Shown here: positions 1 through 8,362 of the stretch, in pieces
Layout of the letters: each line of letters starts with the position of its first letter
How positions within the stretch are numbered: the stretch's first letter is position 1
NCBI RefSeq assembly: GCF_002929495.1
Contig: NZ_PJJJ01000033.1
Coordinates: forward strand, 62,001-126,000
Reading direction: 5' to 3'
Source: Cryobacterium sp. Y82
GTDB taxonomy: Bacteria > Actinomycetota > Actinomycetes > Actinomycetales > Microbacteriaceae
Length of the DNA: 64,000 nucleotides
Made by a program: the position numbers and the translations under genes
The notes under the pieces: generated by a model
Seen by the model: only the letters and a program-made list of their open reading frames with translations
What the model was told of the DNA's origin: nothing
Database searches by the model: none

Positions 1-1131
1 GGGTTCACCGCCATTGAAAATCTTAACCTCACCATCCCGGCCGGGTCGTTCTTCGCGCTGCTCGGCCCCTCTGGCTGCGGCAAGACAACCACGCTGCGGC
101 TGGTCGCGGGACTGGAAGAACCCACGAGCGGTCGCATCCTGATCGGGGGAGCGGATGTGACGAATCAGAAATCCTTCCAGCGCCCGGTCAACACGGTGTT
201 CCAGAGCTACGCCCTGTTTCCCCATATGACCGTGCTGGAAAACGTCGCGTTCGGGCTGCGACGACGCAAGATCGGCGATCCGGTCGCCAAGGCACACGAG
301 GCCCTGCTCCTGGTGGAACTTGATCACCTCGCCCACCGAAAACCGCAGCAGCTTTCCGGCGGCCAGCAGCAACGCGTTGCTCTCGCTCGCGCCATCGTCA
401 ACCGGCCGTCGCTGCTCCTGCTAGACGAGCCGCTCGGGGCCCTCGACCTTAAACTACGGCGTCAGATGCAGCTCGAGTTGAAAACCATCCAGGAAGAAGT
501 GGGCCTCACCTTTCTGCACGTCACGCACGATCAGGAAGAGGCCATGACCATGGCCGACACCATCGCGGTCATGAACAAGGGTCGTATCGAGCAGATGGGG
601 CAACCGCAGGAGCTCTACGAACTGCCCAAGACCGCCTTCGTCGCGAACTTTCTTGGCCAGTCCAACCTATTCACCGGGCCCGTCGTCGGGGCCACGAGCA
701 CTGCCATAGCGGTTGATGTTTCCGGTCAGAAGATCGTGGTGCCGCTGGGGCGTGCGCACCGGGTTTTGGGCGAGGTCACCGTCGGTGTGCGTCCTGAAAA
801 GCTCACTCTGCACGCCCAGGCGCCCACCCACGATGACGGATGCAACGTGATGGGGCCTGGACGAGTCATCGACGTGTCGTTCAGCGGGGTCAGCACGCAA
901 TACCTTGTAGCGGTTCCGGGAGTCGGGACCCTGGTCGTCTTCGCCCAGAACACGGCCTTCGGTCCGGCCGCGCACGTCGGAGCCGAGGTCTGGCTCAGCT
1001 GGAACATCGACCATGGTTTCGGGCTCGACGACGATCCGGACGATGCGCCGCGGTTCGAGGCCGATCTCGACACCCAGACCATCGCCCGGCAGCGCCGGTC
1101 CTCGTTGATCACGGAGCTTGAGGAGGCCTAG
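1..1131 (+). CDS. potA: Spermidine/putrescine-type ABC transporter ATP-binding protein, 5' end cut by window
   Basis: Hydrolyses ATP at the cytoplasmic face to drive polyamine-type import. The reading frame is open from base 1, so the gene begins outside the window; the ATG at 157 is internal because Walker A (GPSGCGKTT, about visible residues 22-30) lies before it. Further motifs are the Q-loop ([10 protein letters not shown], about 67-76), signature LSGGQQQR (about 118-125), Walker [13 protein letters not shown] and the switch VTHDQEEAM. The last 150 residues form the TOBE-type regulatory region seen in PotA-like ATPases. It is followed after 2 bp by two permease genes in PotB/PotC order, which fixes the type. 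The substrate (putrescine, spermidine or a related amine) cannot be read from the ATPase alone. Confidence 0.93.
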   Translation, partial: GFTAIENLNLTIPAGSFFALLGPSGCGKTTTLRLVAGLEEPTSGRILIGGADVTNQKSFQRPVNTVFQSYALFPHMTVLENVAFGLRRRKIGDPVAKAHEALLLVELDHLAHRKPQQLSGGQQQRVALARAIVNRPSLLLLDEPLGALDLKLRRQMQLELKTIQEEVGLTFLHVTHDQEEAMTMADTIAVMNKGRIEQMGQPQELYELPKTAFVANFLGQSNLFTGPVVGATSTAIAVDVSGQKIVVPLGRAHRVLGEVTVGVRPEKLTLHAQAPTHDDGCNVMGPGRVIDVSFSGVSTQYLVAVPGVGTLVVFAQNTAFGPAAHVGAEVWLSWNIDHGFGLDDDPDDAPRFEADLDTQTIARQRRSSLITELEEA

Positions 1132-1133
1132 GG

Positions 1134-2051
1134 ATGGCCTTCGCCGCATTCTCAACCGCGACTTCGCCGTCGACCGAGCCGGTCGCCCGGCGGCGCAGCC
1201 CGGTGGCGCTGTTCCTGCTGTTGCCGGGCATCCTCTACCTGGTGCTGTTCTTTCTCACGCCGCTCGTGTCGCTGCTTCTGACGTCGGTCCAGGCGCCGCG
1301 CGAGTTCGGCGACATCGGCCAATATGACTACGCCTTTCGCTGGCAGAACTACGTCGAGGTCGTCACGACCTACTGGCCGCACATCGTGCGGTCGTTCAGC
1401 TATGCCCTCGCCGCGACGTTCTTCGCATTGCTGATCAGCTACCCGCTTGCCTACTTCATCGGAGTAAAGGCTCGGAGGTGGCCGCTGCTGCAGAGCCTCA
1501 TGCTTGTGCTCGTGATCGCGCCGTTTTTCATCAGCTTTCTGCTGCGCACCCTGGCCTGGAAGCAGCTGTTCTCCGACGAGTCGTTCGTCGTGCAGTCACT
1601 GAAAGCGCTGTCCCTGCTGGGGCCGGAAGCCCACGTGACCGGCACCGCCTTCTCGGTGATCTTTGGCCTGACCTACAACTTCATTCCGTTTATGACCCTG
1701 CCGTTGTACACGACCCTGGAACGGCTCGATGTGCGCTACCTCGAGGCCGGCAACGACCTCTATGCCAGCCCCTTCCAGGTGTTTCGCAAGGTGACCATTC
1801 CGCTGTCTATGCCCGGCATCGTGGCGGGAACCCTGCTCACTTTCATCCCAGCGGCCGGTGACTACATCAACGCCAGTCGGGACTTTCTCGGCGGCACCGG
1901 TACCCAGATGATGGGAAACGTGATCGAGGCGAACTTTCTCGTACTGCAGAACTATCCCACGGCGGCAGCCCTGTCGATCATTCTGATGACCGTGATCCTC
2001 GTGATCGTGAGTATCTACGTCAAACGATCCGGAACGGAGGAACTGCTGTGA
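1134..2051 (+). CDS. potB: Spermidine/putrescine-type ABC transporter permease
   Basis: Inner-membrane permease of 305 residues with about six hydrophobic segments, forming half of the channel with the next gene. The cytoplasmic EAA-type loop that docks the ATPase is visible as EAGNDLYASPFQVF in the second half (about residues 205-218), followed by IPLSMPGIVAG. A GGAGG ribosome site lies in the end of the ATPase gene, just before ATG 1134. It overlaps the next permease by 4 bp (GTGA), so the two are probably translationally coupled. The N-terminal arginine-rich cytoplasmic stretch before the first membrane segment is usual for PotB. The substrate-binding protein is not in the window and may lie upstream. 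Confidence 0.92.
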   Translation: MAFAAFSTATSPSTEPVARRRSPVALFLLLPGILYLVLFFLTPLVSLLLTSVQAPREFGDIGQYDYAFRWQNYVEVVTTYWPHIVRSFSYALAATFFALLISYPLAYFIGVKARRWPLLQSLMLVLVIAPFFISFLLRTLAWKQLFSDESFVVQSLKALSLLGPEAHVTGTAFSVIFGLTYNFIPFMTLPLYTTLERLDVRYLEAGNDLYASPFQVFRKVTIPLSMPGIVAGTLLTFIPAAGDYINASRDFLGGTGTQMMGNVIEANFLVLQNYPTAAALSIILMTVILVIVSIYVKRSGTEELL

Positions 2052-2854
2052 AGCTCTCCCTCGGCAAGTGGCTGCTGCCCGTGTACAGCGGGTTGGCACT
2101 GCTGTTTTTAATGATCCCCATCGGCTACACCTTCGTTTACTCCTTCAACGACTCGCTCAAATCGAACATCACCTGGCGCGGTTTCACCTTCGACAAATGG
2201 CTCAATGTCTGCAACGTACAAAACGGCGCGGTCTGCCAGGCCTTTGGCAACAGCCTGTTCATCGGAGCCGTCGCCACGGTCATAGCGACCGCCCTCGGCA
2301 CCATGATCGCGATCGCCATCGTGCGTTACCGGTTTAAGTTTCGGTCACAGACCAGCCTGCTGCTGTTTCTGCCGATGGCTACCCCGGAGGTCGTGCTTGG
2401 CGCCGGGCTGGCTGCCCAGTTTCTGTCCCTCGGTGTGCCAAAGGACATGCTGACGATTATTCTCGCGCACACGATGTTCTGCATCAGCTTTGTGGTGGTC
2501 ACGGTGAAGGCGCGTGTTGCGAGCCTGGACCCGGCGCTGGAGGAAGCGGGCCGCGACCTGTATGGCTCGGCCTGGCAGGTGTTTGCGCGCATCACTTTTC
2601 CATTGCTACTGCCCGGCATCCTGGCGGCCGCGCTGTTGTCTTTCGCGTTGTCCTTTGACGACTTCATCATCACGAACTTCAACTCCGGCGCGGTGACGAC
2701 CTTTCCCAAGTACATCTACATCTCGGCGGCGCGCGGCATTCCAGCCGAGGCCAACGTGCTCGCCTCCGCCGTGTTCATCCTCGCGCTGGTCGTGGTCGTG
2801 ACGGTGCAGGTGTCGGGGGCGGCAAAGGCGCGGCGGCTAGCCAAGCTCAGCTGA
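2048..2854 (+). CDS. potC: Spermidine/putrescine-type ABC transporter permease
   Basis: Second membrane subunit of the importer, 268 residues with about six membrane segments. The docking loop reads EEAGRDLYGSAWQVF, followed by ITFPLLLPGILAA, typical of PotC-like proteins. The start is GTG 2048, whose TG is shared with the stop codon of the upstream permease. FALSFDDFIITNF in the last third is a well-conserved PotC stretch. It ends 13 bp before a decayed lipid-kinase gene on the same strand, which may once have been part of the transcript. Confidence 0.92.
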   Translation: MKLSLGKWLLPVYSGLALLFLMIPIGYTFVYSFNDSLKSNITWRGFTFDKWLNVCNVQNGAVCQAFGNSLFIGAVATVIATALGTMIAIAIVRYRFKFRSQTSLLLFLPMATPEVVLGAGLAAQFLSLGVPKDMLTIILAHTMFCISFVVVTVKARVASLDPALEEAGRDLYGSAWQVFARITFPLLLPGILAAALLSFALSFDDFIITNFNSGAVTTFPKYIYISAARGIPAEANVLASAVFILALVVVVTVQVSGAAKARRLAKLS

Positions 2855-2867
2855 CCGACCCGGCACC

Positions 2868-3677
2868 GTGCGAATCTTCGACCTACTGGTCAACCCGGCG
2901 GCCGGCCAGTCCATGACCGTCGGCCGGGGCCTCGAAGTGGCGCGGCGCCTCCGTGAAGCAGGAGCCCAGGTCACGGTGGCTCACACCCACAGCGCACACC
3001 ACGGCCGCCAGGCTGCGACCGAAGCCGCCGGGCGGCAACCCTGGCCTCGTGCCGGTGGGCTGGGGCAACGATTTTGCGCGGCAATTCGGAATTCCGAACG
3101 ATCTTGCGGCAGTCGCCGACCTGTTGCTGACCGGATCGGTGCGTTCGGTCGATGTGATCGATGTCAGGGGCAGATCGTGGTGGGCAGCGTTTACGCCGGG
3201 ATAGATTCGCTGACGTCAGCGCTCGTCAACCGGGTTCACCGATTGCCGGCCAGGCTGCAGTACCCCGTAGCCGCCGTCTGGGCGATCGCTACCCACCGGG
3301 CGACCGAGTATCGCATTGTGATCGACGGCGTGACCCAGAGGGTCGATGCACACACCGTGATCGTGGCCAATTCGGGCTACTACGGTTCGGGCATGCACGT
3401 GGCGCCCTCGGCGCAGCTCGACGATGGCCTGCTGGACATCGTCATCTTTAGCGCGGCCGGACGACTGCGGCTACTGAAGGCGCTGCGCCGGGTTTACAGC
3501 GGAACGCACCTGCAACTAGCAGAGGTTACGGTGCGGAAGGGGCGGGCGGTGGCGATCGACGCGGCTGGGGCCGTCGCGGCCTACGCCGATGGCGACCGCA
3601 TCGGGCCGCTCCCCGTCGGGGCACGCGTGAGGCCCGGCGCACTCAACGTGATCGCGCCGCCCAGCCGAATCAGCTAA
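2868..3677 (+). pseudogene. Diacylglycerol/lipid kinase (YegS/DAGK family), frameshifted and missing its catalytic motif
   Basis: A 269-codon open frame runs from GTG 2868, but the family sequence changes frame twice. The N-terminus (LLVNPAAGQS) and the C-terminal half (GSVYAGIDSLTSALVNRV, then VIVANSGYYGSGMHVAP and ADGD) are in the 2868 frame. The stretch VPVGWGNDFARQFGIPNDL, which belongs between them, is in the +1 frame at about 3030-3165. The GGDGT nucleotide-binding motif expected just before it is absent, so a segment around 3025-3040 appears deleted. Inference: an inactive remnant of a lipid kinase; the uninterrupted open frame is the result of two offsetting shifts. It meets the asparaginase gene tail to tail. 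Confidence 0.85.
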
Positions 3678-4666
3678 ACGTAGCTGGCGCGGATTTCTCC
3701 TACCGGCCGTCCGCCGCCGGTCACGGTGAGACCGAGCTCGGGCAGCAGTTGCGCGACATCCGTTCGAGCGATTGCGCCGGCATCGGCCAGCAGGCTCAGC
3801 GCGACAGCAGCTGCGGCGCGAAGGTTGCCGTCGAGAATTTTCAGCGCCACGGTGGTGCCGTTCTCGGCGGCGGCGACCATGATGCCCTCGGCGCCGCCCT
3901 TCATGAACAGGCCGAGGCGGTCGATCACGATGCTGTCGGAATGGCCGGGTCCGGCCACGACCCAGCCATTGGCGCGCACCGCTTCGGCCAGAAAACCGGC
4001 CTCGCGGTAAATCGCAAACGGTGAGTTGGACTTGCTCGTGGCAATGCGCGCGATGCCGCGGGCTAGACCGGTGAGGGAGATCGCGTGCACGGGGGCGCCA
4101 CAGCCATCGACGCCCGAGGCCACCGGCCGTTCGCCGGTGAAACGTTCAAGCACGTCGAGAATGCGCTTTTGCAACGGATGCGCCGGGTCCAGATACCCTT
4201 CCAGTGCCCAACCATTCTGCTGGCACGCGACGAGCATCGCCGCATGTTTACCCGAGCACTCCATGTACACCGGTGCCTTGCTGGCGCCGAGGCGCACGAG
4301 GGTGTCGCGCGCGGCGGAGTCGATCGGCCAGGCAGCCGGGCAGGCGAGCGCCGTTTCTGGCACCCCGGCCCGGGAGAGGAGTCCGCGAACGAGATCGACG
4401 TGGGCGGCGGTGCCGCTGTGACTGGCGGTGGCGATGGCAGCATCCGCTCCTCGCAGGGCGGCGCCGCTCGCCAGGACCGCCACGGCCTGGAACGGCTTCA
4501 TCGCCGAACGTGGAAAGACCGGGCTGGTCACGTCGCCGAGCGCCCGCAACACCTCACCATTGGTGCCAAGCACGATTGCCGCGCCGGCGTGCCGGGATTC
4601 GACGAAGCCGCTGCGCTCGACGACGGCGAGTTCGACGGAATCGTCGACCGTGAAAGTTTCAGTCAC
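3674..4666 (-). CDS. Asparaginase II family protein (L-asparaginase)
   Basis: Member of the bacterial asparaginase II family (330 residues, the usual length), which is distinct from the classic type I/II amidohydrolase fold. Conserved family stretches are VFPRSAMKPFQA near residue 53, TASHSGTAAHV, YMECSGKHAAML and SGVDGCGAPV. It probably releases ammonia and aspartate from asparagine in the cytoplasm; the exact amide is not certain. It starts 4 bp after the GABA aminotransferase gene on the same strand and is surely co-transcribed with it, linking amide nitrogen release with amino-group transfer. Its last bases overlap the lipid-kinase remnant on the other strand. Confidence 0.88.
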   Translation of the reverse strand: MTETFTVDDSVELAVVERSGFVESRHAGAAIVLGTNGEVLRALGDVTSPVFPRSAMKPFQAVAVLASGAALRGADAAIATASHSGTAAHVDLVRGLLSRAGVPETALACPAAWPIDSAARDTLVRLGASKAPVYMECSGKHAAMLVACQQNGWALEGYLDPAHPLQKRILDVLERFTGERPVASGVDGCGAPVHAISLTGLARGIARIATSKSNSPFAIYREAGFLAEAVRANGWVVAGPGHSDSIVIDRLGLFMKGGAEGIMVAAAENGTTVALKILDGNLRAAAAVALSLLADAGAIARTDVAQLLPELGLTVTGGGRPVGEIRASYV

Positions 4667-4670
4667 GGCG

Positions 4671-6071
4671 TCAGTGTGTGGGCGTGGTCAGCGCTGCAGC
4701 GTGGGCGGCCATGGCATCGTCGATCACCGAGAGGGCATCGACGATCAGGGCATCGGACAGCGCCAGGCTCGGCAGGAAGCGCAGCACGTTGCCGTAGGTG
4801 CCGGCCGTCAGAAGCAGCACGCCGTGCTGGCCGGCGTAGGCCGAGATAGCGCTCACCGCGGCAGCGTTCGGCGTTTTTGTAGTGTCGCCGGTGCCGGGCT
4901 GCACGAGCTCGATGGCCATCATGGCGCCGTGGCCGCGAATCTCGCCGATGATGTCGTACTTGTTCTTCAGCGCGGTCAGTCCGGCGGTGAGGGACTTCTC
5001 GATGCGCATGGCCTCGCCGAGCAGGTTGTTGGCCTCGATCGCGTCAAACACGGCGATGGCCGCGGCGCAGGCGACCGGGTTGCCGCCGAAGGTGCCGCCG
5101 AGGCCACCGGGCTGCGAGGCATCCATGATCTCGGCGCGGCCGGTGACGGCAGCGAGCGGGAAGCCGCCGGCGATGCCCTTGGCGGTGAGGACGAGGTCGG
5201 GGATCCAGCCGAAGTGTTCGCTTGCGAAGTACTTGCCAGAGCGAGCCATGCCGCTCTGGATCTCATCGGCGATCATGACGACACCGTTGGCGGTGCACCA
5301 TTCCTGCAGGGCGGGAAGGTAGCCATCCGCCGGCACCATGAAACCGCCCTCACCCTGGATGGGTTCGACGACGAGGCAGGCCAGGTCGGCTGCCCCGATC
5401 ACCTTGTCGAGGTAGGCGATGGTGCGGGCGGCCGCTTCGGCGCCGGTCAGGCCGTCGTGGTAGGGGTAGGAACTTGGCGCATGGTAGACGTCGCTGGCAA
5501 GGGGGCCGAAGCCGGTGGCGTACGGCATGGCCTTATAATTCATGGCCATGGTCAGCACGGTGCGACCGTGGTAGGCGTGGTCGAGCACGGCGACGGCGCG
5601 ACGGCCGGTGTACTTGCGGGCGATCTTTACGCCGTTCTCAACGGCTTCGGCGCCGGAGTTGATGAGCACACTCTTCTTCGGGAAACTGCCCGGAGTGTGC
5701 TCGGCCAGCAGCTCGGCGACGCGCACGTACTCTTCGTAGGGCGTGATGGTGAAGAGTGTGTGAATGAAATCCTGCGTCTGTTCGACGGCCGCCGCGACAA
5801 CGCTGGCTTCGGTGTGGCCGATCGTGGTCACGCCGATTCCGGCACCGAGGTCGATGAATTGGTTGCCGTCAACGTCGACGACGATCGCCCCGTTGGCCTT
5901 CTTGATGTAGACGGGGAGCATGGAACTGACGCCATCGGAGACGACCGCTCGGCGCCGCTCATGCAATGCCGCCGAGATCGGACCGGGAATGGCGGTCACG
6001 ATCTTTCGTTCTTGCGTAACCGAGTACGTCGGTACGGAAGTGGTGGCAGAGTCAATAAGGGTGTCAGTCAT
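4671..6071 (-). CDS. gabT: 4-aminobutyrate aminotransferase (copy 1)
   Basis: PLP-dependent class III aminotransferase of 466 residues that moves the amino group of GABA to 2-oxoglutarate, giving succinate semialdehyde. The PLP lysine is in TAKGIAGGFPLAAV, the cofactor-binding aspartate in ADEIQSGMARSG, and the N-terminal substrate region reads DLGAGIGVTTIGH. A GGAG ribosome site lies a few bases before ATG 6071. It is first of a two-gene unit with the asparaginase and lies close to the polyamine transporter, which suits putrescine or GABA catabolism. A clear paralogue (same family, 448 residues) lies 2.3 kb away at 8363-9709. Confidence 0.92.
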   Translation of the reverse strand: MTDTLIDSATTSVPTYSVTQERKIVTAIPGPISAALHERRRAVVSDGVSSMLPVYIKKANGAIVVDVDGNQFIDLGAGIGVTTIGHTEASVVAAAVEQTQDFIHTLFTITPYEEYVRVAELLAEHTPGSFPKKSVLINSGAEAVENGVKIARKYTGRRAVAVLDHAYHGRTVLTMAMNYKAMPYATGFGPLASDVYHAPSSYPYHDGLTGAEAAARTIAYLDKVIGAADLACLVVEPIQGEGGFMVPADGYLPALQEWCTANGVVMIADEIQSGMARSGKYFASEHFGWIPDLVLTAKGIAGGFPLAAVTGRAEIMDASQPGGLGGTFGGNPVACAAAIAVFDAIEANNLLGEAMRIEKSLTAGLTALKNKYDIIGEIRGHGAMMAIELVQPGTGDTTKTPNAAAVSAISAYAGQHGVLLLTAGTYGNVLRFLPSLALSDALIVDALSVIDDAMAAHAAALTTPTH

Positions 6072-6148
6072 GATGACTCCACTTTACCGACCGTGAGCGC
6101 GGTGAACCTGAACCGGCTGCAAGAATCTTGTAGAGCCAAGGGAGAAGC

Positions 6149-6631
6149 ATGAACGGAGTGCACGAATATGCGGTTCGGGTCGAATGGACCGGCAATCGCG
6201 GAACCGGAACGAGTCATTACAAGGCATACGGGCGCGACCATCTGATCTTGCCGGCCGGTCGGGCATCCACTGATAAGGCCATGATCAGCGGTTCGTCCGA
6301 TCCGACCTTTCACGGCGACAATGATCGCTGGAACCCCGAGGAGCTTCTGCTCGCGGCGCTCAGCCAGTGCCATCTGCTCTCGTATTTGCACGTGGCCGCC
6401 CGGAACGGGGTGACCGTGACGGCATATACGGATGCCCCGGTCGGCACCATGGAACAGCTTTACGGCGGTGGTGGCCACTTCACGACGGTCACGCTACGGC
6501 CACGGGTGACGATCACCGACCCCGAGCAGGTCGAGTTCGCGCAGTCGTTGCACGCCGAGGCTGCCCGTGAATGCTTCATCGCGGCCTCGGTGAATTTTCC
6601 GGTCGATCACGAGCCGGTCACGACCGCGTAA
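6149..6631 (+). CDS. OsmC family protein (peroxide-type thiol peroxidase fold)
   Basis: Cytoplasmic 160-residue OsmC-like protein. The two family cysteines are in LLAALSQCHLLSYL (about residue 75) and ARECFIAASV (about residue 143), spaced as in OsmC/Ohr proteins that reduce organic or fatty hydroperoxides. The motif WNPEELLLAALSQCH is characteristic of the YhfA/OsmC branch. ATG 6149 follows an AAGGGAGAAGC ribosome site. It is divergent from gabT copy 1, with only 77 bp between the start codons. No dedicated regulator is evident nearby; the PadR gene downstream is a separate unit after 133 bp. Confidence 0.88.
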   Translation: MNGVHEYAVRVEWTGNRGTGTSHYKAYGRDHLILPAGRASTDKAMISGSSDPTFHGDNDRWNPEELLLAALSQCHLLSYLHVAARNGVTVTAYTDAPVGTMEQLYGGGGHFTTVTLRPRVTITDPEQVEFAQSLHAEAARECFIAASVNFPVDHEPVTTA

Positions 6632-6764
6632 GGGCGCTCGGCGCTCGAAACTCACGGCTCGGCGAGGTTGGCCGGGGTTGGCCTGGAGTGCGTTTGGCGC
6701 AGTAGTACGGTTTGCGTAGTAGTGTGGGATGCGTTGAAGATGCGTACTGATCGAAGGGATACCG

Positions 6765-7124
6765 ATGGATACCACCCAGTTACTCAAGGGGGTGCTCGAT
6801 ATGGCCGTTTTGGCCGTGATCGTCGACGACGACGGCTACGGCTATGACATCGTGCGCCGGTTGCGTGCCGCCGGGCTCGACGAGGTCGGCGACGCGTCGG
6901 TCTACGGCACCCTCCGTCGGCTGTACAGCGCGGGGGCGCTATCCAGCTATGTCGTGCCCTCTGACGGCGGACCGCACCGAAAGTACTACGGAATGAACGC
7001 GAACGGCCGGGTCATGCTCGCCGAACAACGTGCGAACTGGTCTCACTTCGCCGATACCCTCACCCGGCTGCTCGAACAGCCGCAACCCACAGTTCCCCTA
7101 CTCACGATCGGCGACAACTCATGA
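6765..7124 (+). CDS. PadR family transcriptional regulator
   Basis: Winged-helix DNA-binding protein of 119 residues. The PadR pattern is clear: LLKGVLDMAVLAVI at the start, DDGYGYDIVRRL, then ASVYGTLRRLYSAGAL and the wing SDGGPHRKYYGMNANGR. It overlaps the next gene by 4 bp (ATGA), the usual pairing of a PadR regulator with a HAAS-type membrane protein that it probably controls. The 100 bp upstream contain repeated GTAGTA blocks (about 6702-6724) and a weak AGTACG/CGTACT inverted pair (6704-6709 and 6743-6748) that could be its own operator; this last point is inference. Confidence 0.93.
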   Translation: MDTTQLLKGVLDMAVLAVIVDDDGYGYDIVRRLRAAGLDEVGDASVYGTLRRLYSAGALSSYVVPSDGGPHRKYYGMNANGRVMLAEQRANWSHFADTLTRLLEQPQPTVPLLTIGDNS

Positions 7125-8239
7125 GCGACACCGCCACCACTACCCAGCCCATTCGGGACTTCGCCCTGGCCGTGCGGGCCGCCCTGAGCGATCTGCCGGC
7201 CGATGACGTCGACGACCTCACCGACGGCCTCGAGGCCGACCTGACGGAGCAGGCTGCTGACTTCGACGATGCCGATGCTGATGCCCCTGCGCCAGGCTTC
7301 GAGCTCGGCGATCCGGTCGCCTACGCCGACGAGTTGCGCGGCGCGGCCGGGCTTCCCGTGCGGGGAGATATGCCGACGGTTCGGGTGTCGACGCTGCGTC
7401 GGCTGCGCGCCCGGGCCGGGGGCCTTCAAGCAAACGCGACTCGGCGCGTCCGCTCGAGTGCAGCCGGTGCAGCGGTACTCGACTTTCTGCTCGTGCTCCG
7501 CCCACTGTGGTGGGTGCTGCGCGGCTGGATCGTTTATGCGGTCGCGTCGGTCTTTGCGGGTGGCGCCATCAGCACGGTGCCGTCCGACCCCGTGCGTTGG
7601 CTCGTGCTCTCCGCCTTCGTGATTTTGAGTGTGCAGTGGGGACGCGGGCACTGGCTACCCTGGCGCTGGCTTCCCGGCTTTCGTTTCGTTGTCAGCGTCT
7701 GCGCGATTCTGGTAATGCCTGTGTTGCTTAATTACACGGCCCATCAGGCCAATGTGCAGAACACTGCGTACGTGGAGTACACCCCGTCCCCGACGCCGGG
7801 GCTCATGCAGAGCGGCGTGCAGGTAACCAACGTATTCGCCTACGACGCCGATGGCCAGCCGCTCACCGACGTGCAGCTATTCGACCAGAGTGGCCGCGCA
7901 CTCAACGTGGTCAACGACCCGGTCAATACGAACTACCTGCCGCAGCTTGATGCGGCCGGTGAGCAGGACATGGTCGTGCCGAGCATATTGGTACCGGGCG
8001 GCGGCTGGAACGTGTTTCCACTCCGACTGGTGATGTCTGGCGATATCGATTACACCTACGACTCCCTCGGCCAGGCATACCAAGCGGATGCTGCACCCTC
8101 GCTGTTCCCGTTCGCCCAGGTACGGCCGCTCGTGCCGGTGTCCGAAACGGGGGAGCCGGCACCAGCGCCATCGCCGACGCCATCGCCGACTCTGGTGCCG
8201 GAGCCGACAGCATCCGCTTCGCTGACGGCCGGACCGTGA
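7121..8239 (+). CDS. HAAS-like signalling membrane protein, paired with PadR regulator
   Basis: A 372-residue protein with an N-terminal HAAS-type helical region (about 1-85: DFALAVRAALSDLPADDVDDLTDGL, read here in parts), then four or so hydrophobic segments between about residues 125 and 205, and a long extracytoplasmic part ending in a Pro/Ser/Thr-rich tail (PSPTPSPTLVPEP). The pairing with PadR and the LP-x-DDVD-DL-DGLE layout match proteins thought to transduce membrane or envelope signals. The biochemical role is unknown. The start codon ATG 7121 is shared with the PadR stop. The following 123 bp to the convergent gabT copy hold no gene that I can see. Confidence 0.8.
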   Translation: MSDTATTTQPIRDFALAVRAALSDLPADDVDDLTDGLEADLTEQAADFDDADADAPAPGFELGDPVAYADELRGAAGLPVRGDMPTVRVSTLRRLRARAGGLQANATRRVRSSAAGAAVLDFLLVLRPLWWVLRGWIVYAVASVFAGGAISTVPSDPVRWLVLSAFVILSVQWGRGHWLPWRWLPGFRFVVSVCAILVMPVLLNYTAHQANVQNTAYVEYTPSPTPGLMQSGVQVTNVFAYDADGQPLTDVQLFDQSGRALNVVNDPVNTNYLPQLDAAGEQDMVVPSILVPGGGWNVFPLRLVMSGDIDYTYDSLGQAYQADAAPSLFPFAQVRPLVPVSETGEPAPAPSPTPSPTLVPEPTASASLTAGP

Positions 8240-8362
8240 TGCGGCCGGCCACCGATCTGGTGGCGGCCATCAGCCCGTCGGCCATCGACCTGCCGCCCAC
8301 CCAATCCGTTGACATCACGGACTGGGTTGCCGTACGCGAATACGCGGGGTCGGCGCGAGCGC

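Noticed and set aside
157..1131. ATG 157 as start of the PotA gene
   Set aside because: The Walker A motif lies upstream in the same frame, so the gene continues left of the window.
4428..6152. 574-codon plus-strand frame opposite asparaginase and gabT
   Set aside because: Mirror of the GabT coding frame; no ribosome site, no family motif.
7501..7731. Short plus-strand frames inside the HAAS-like gene
   Set aside because: They are out-of-frame readings of a gene with clear membrane segments in its own frame.
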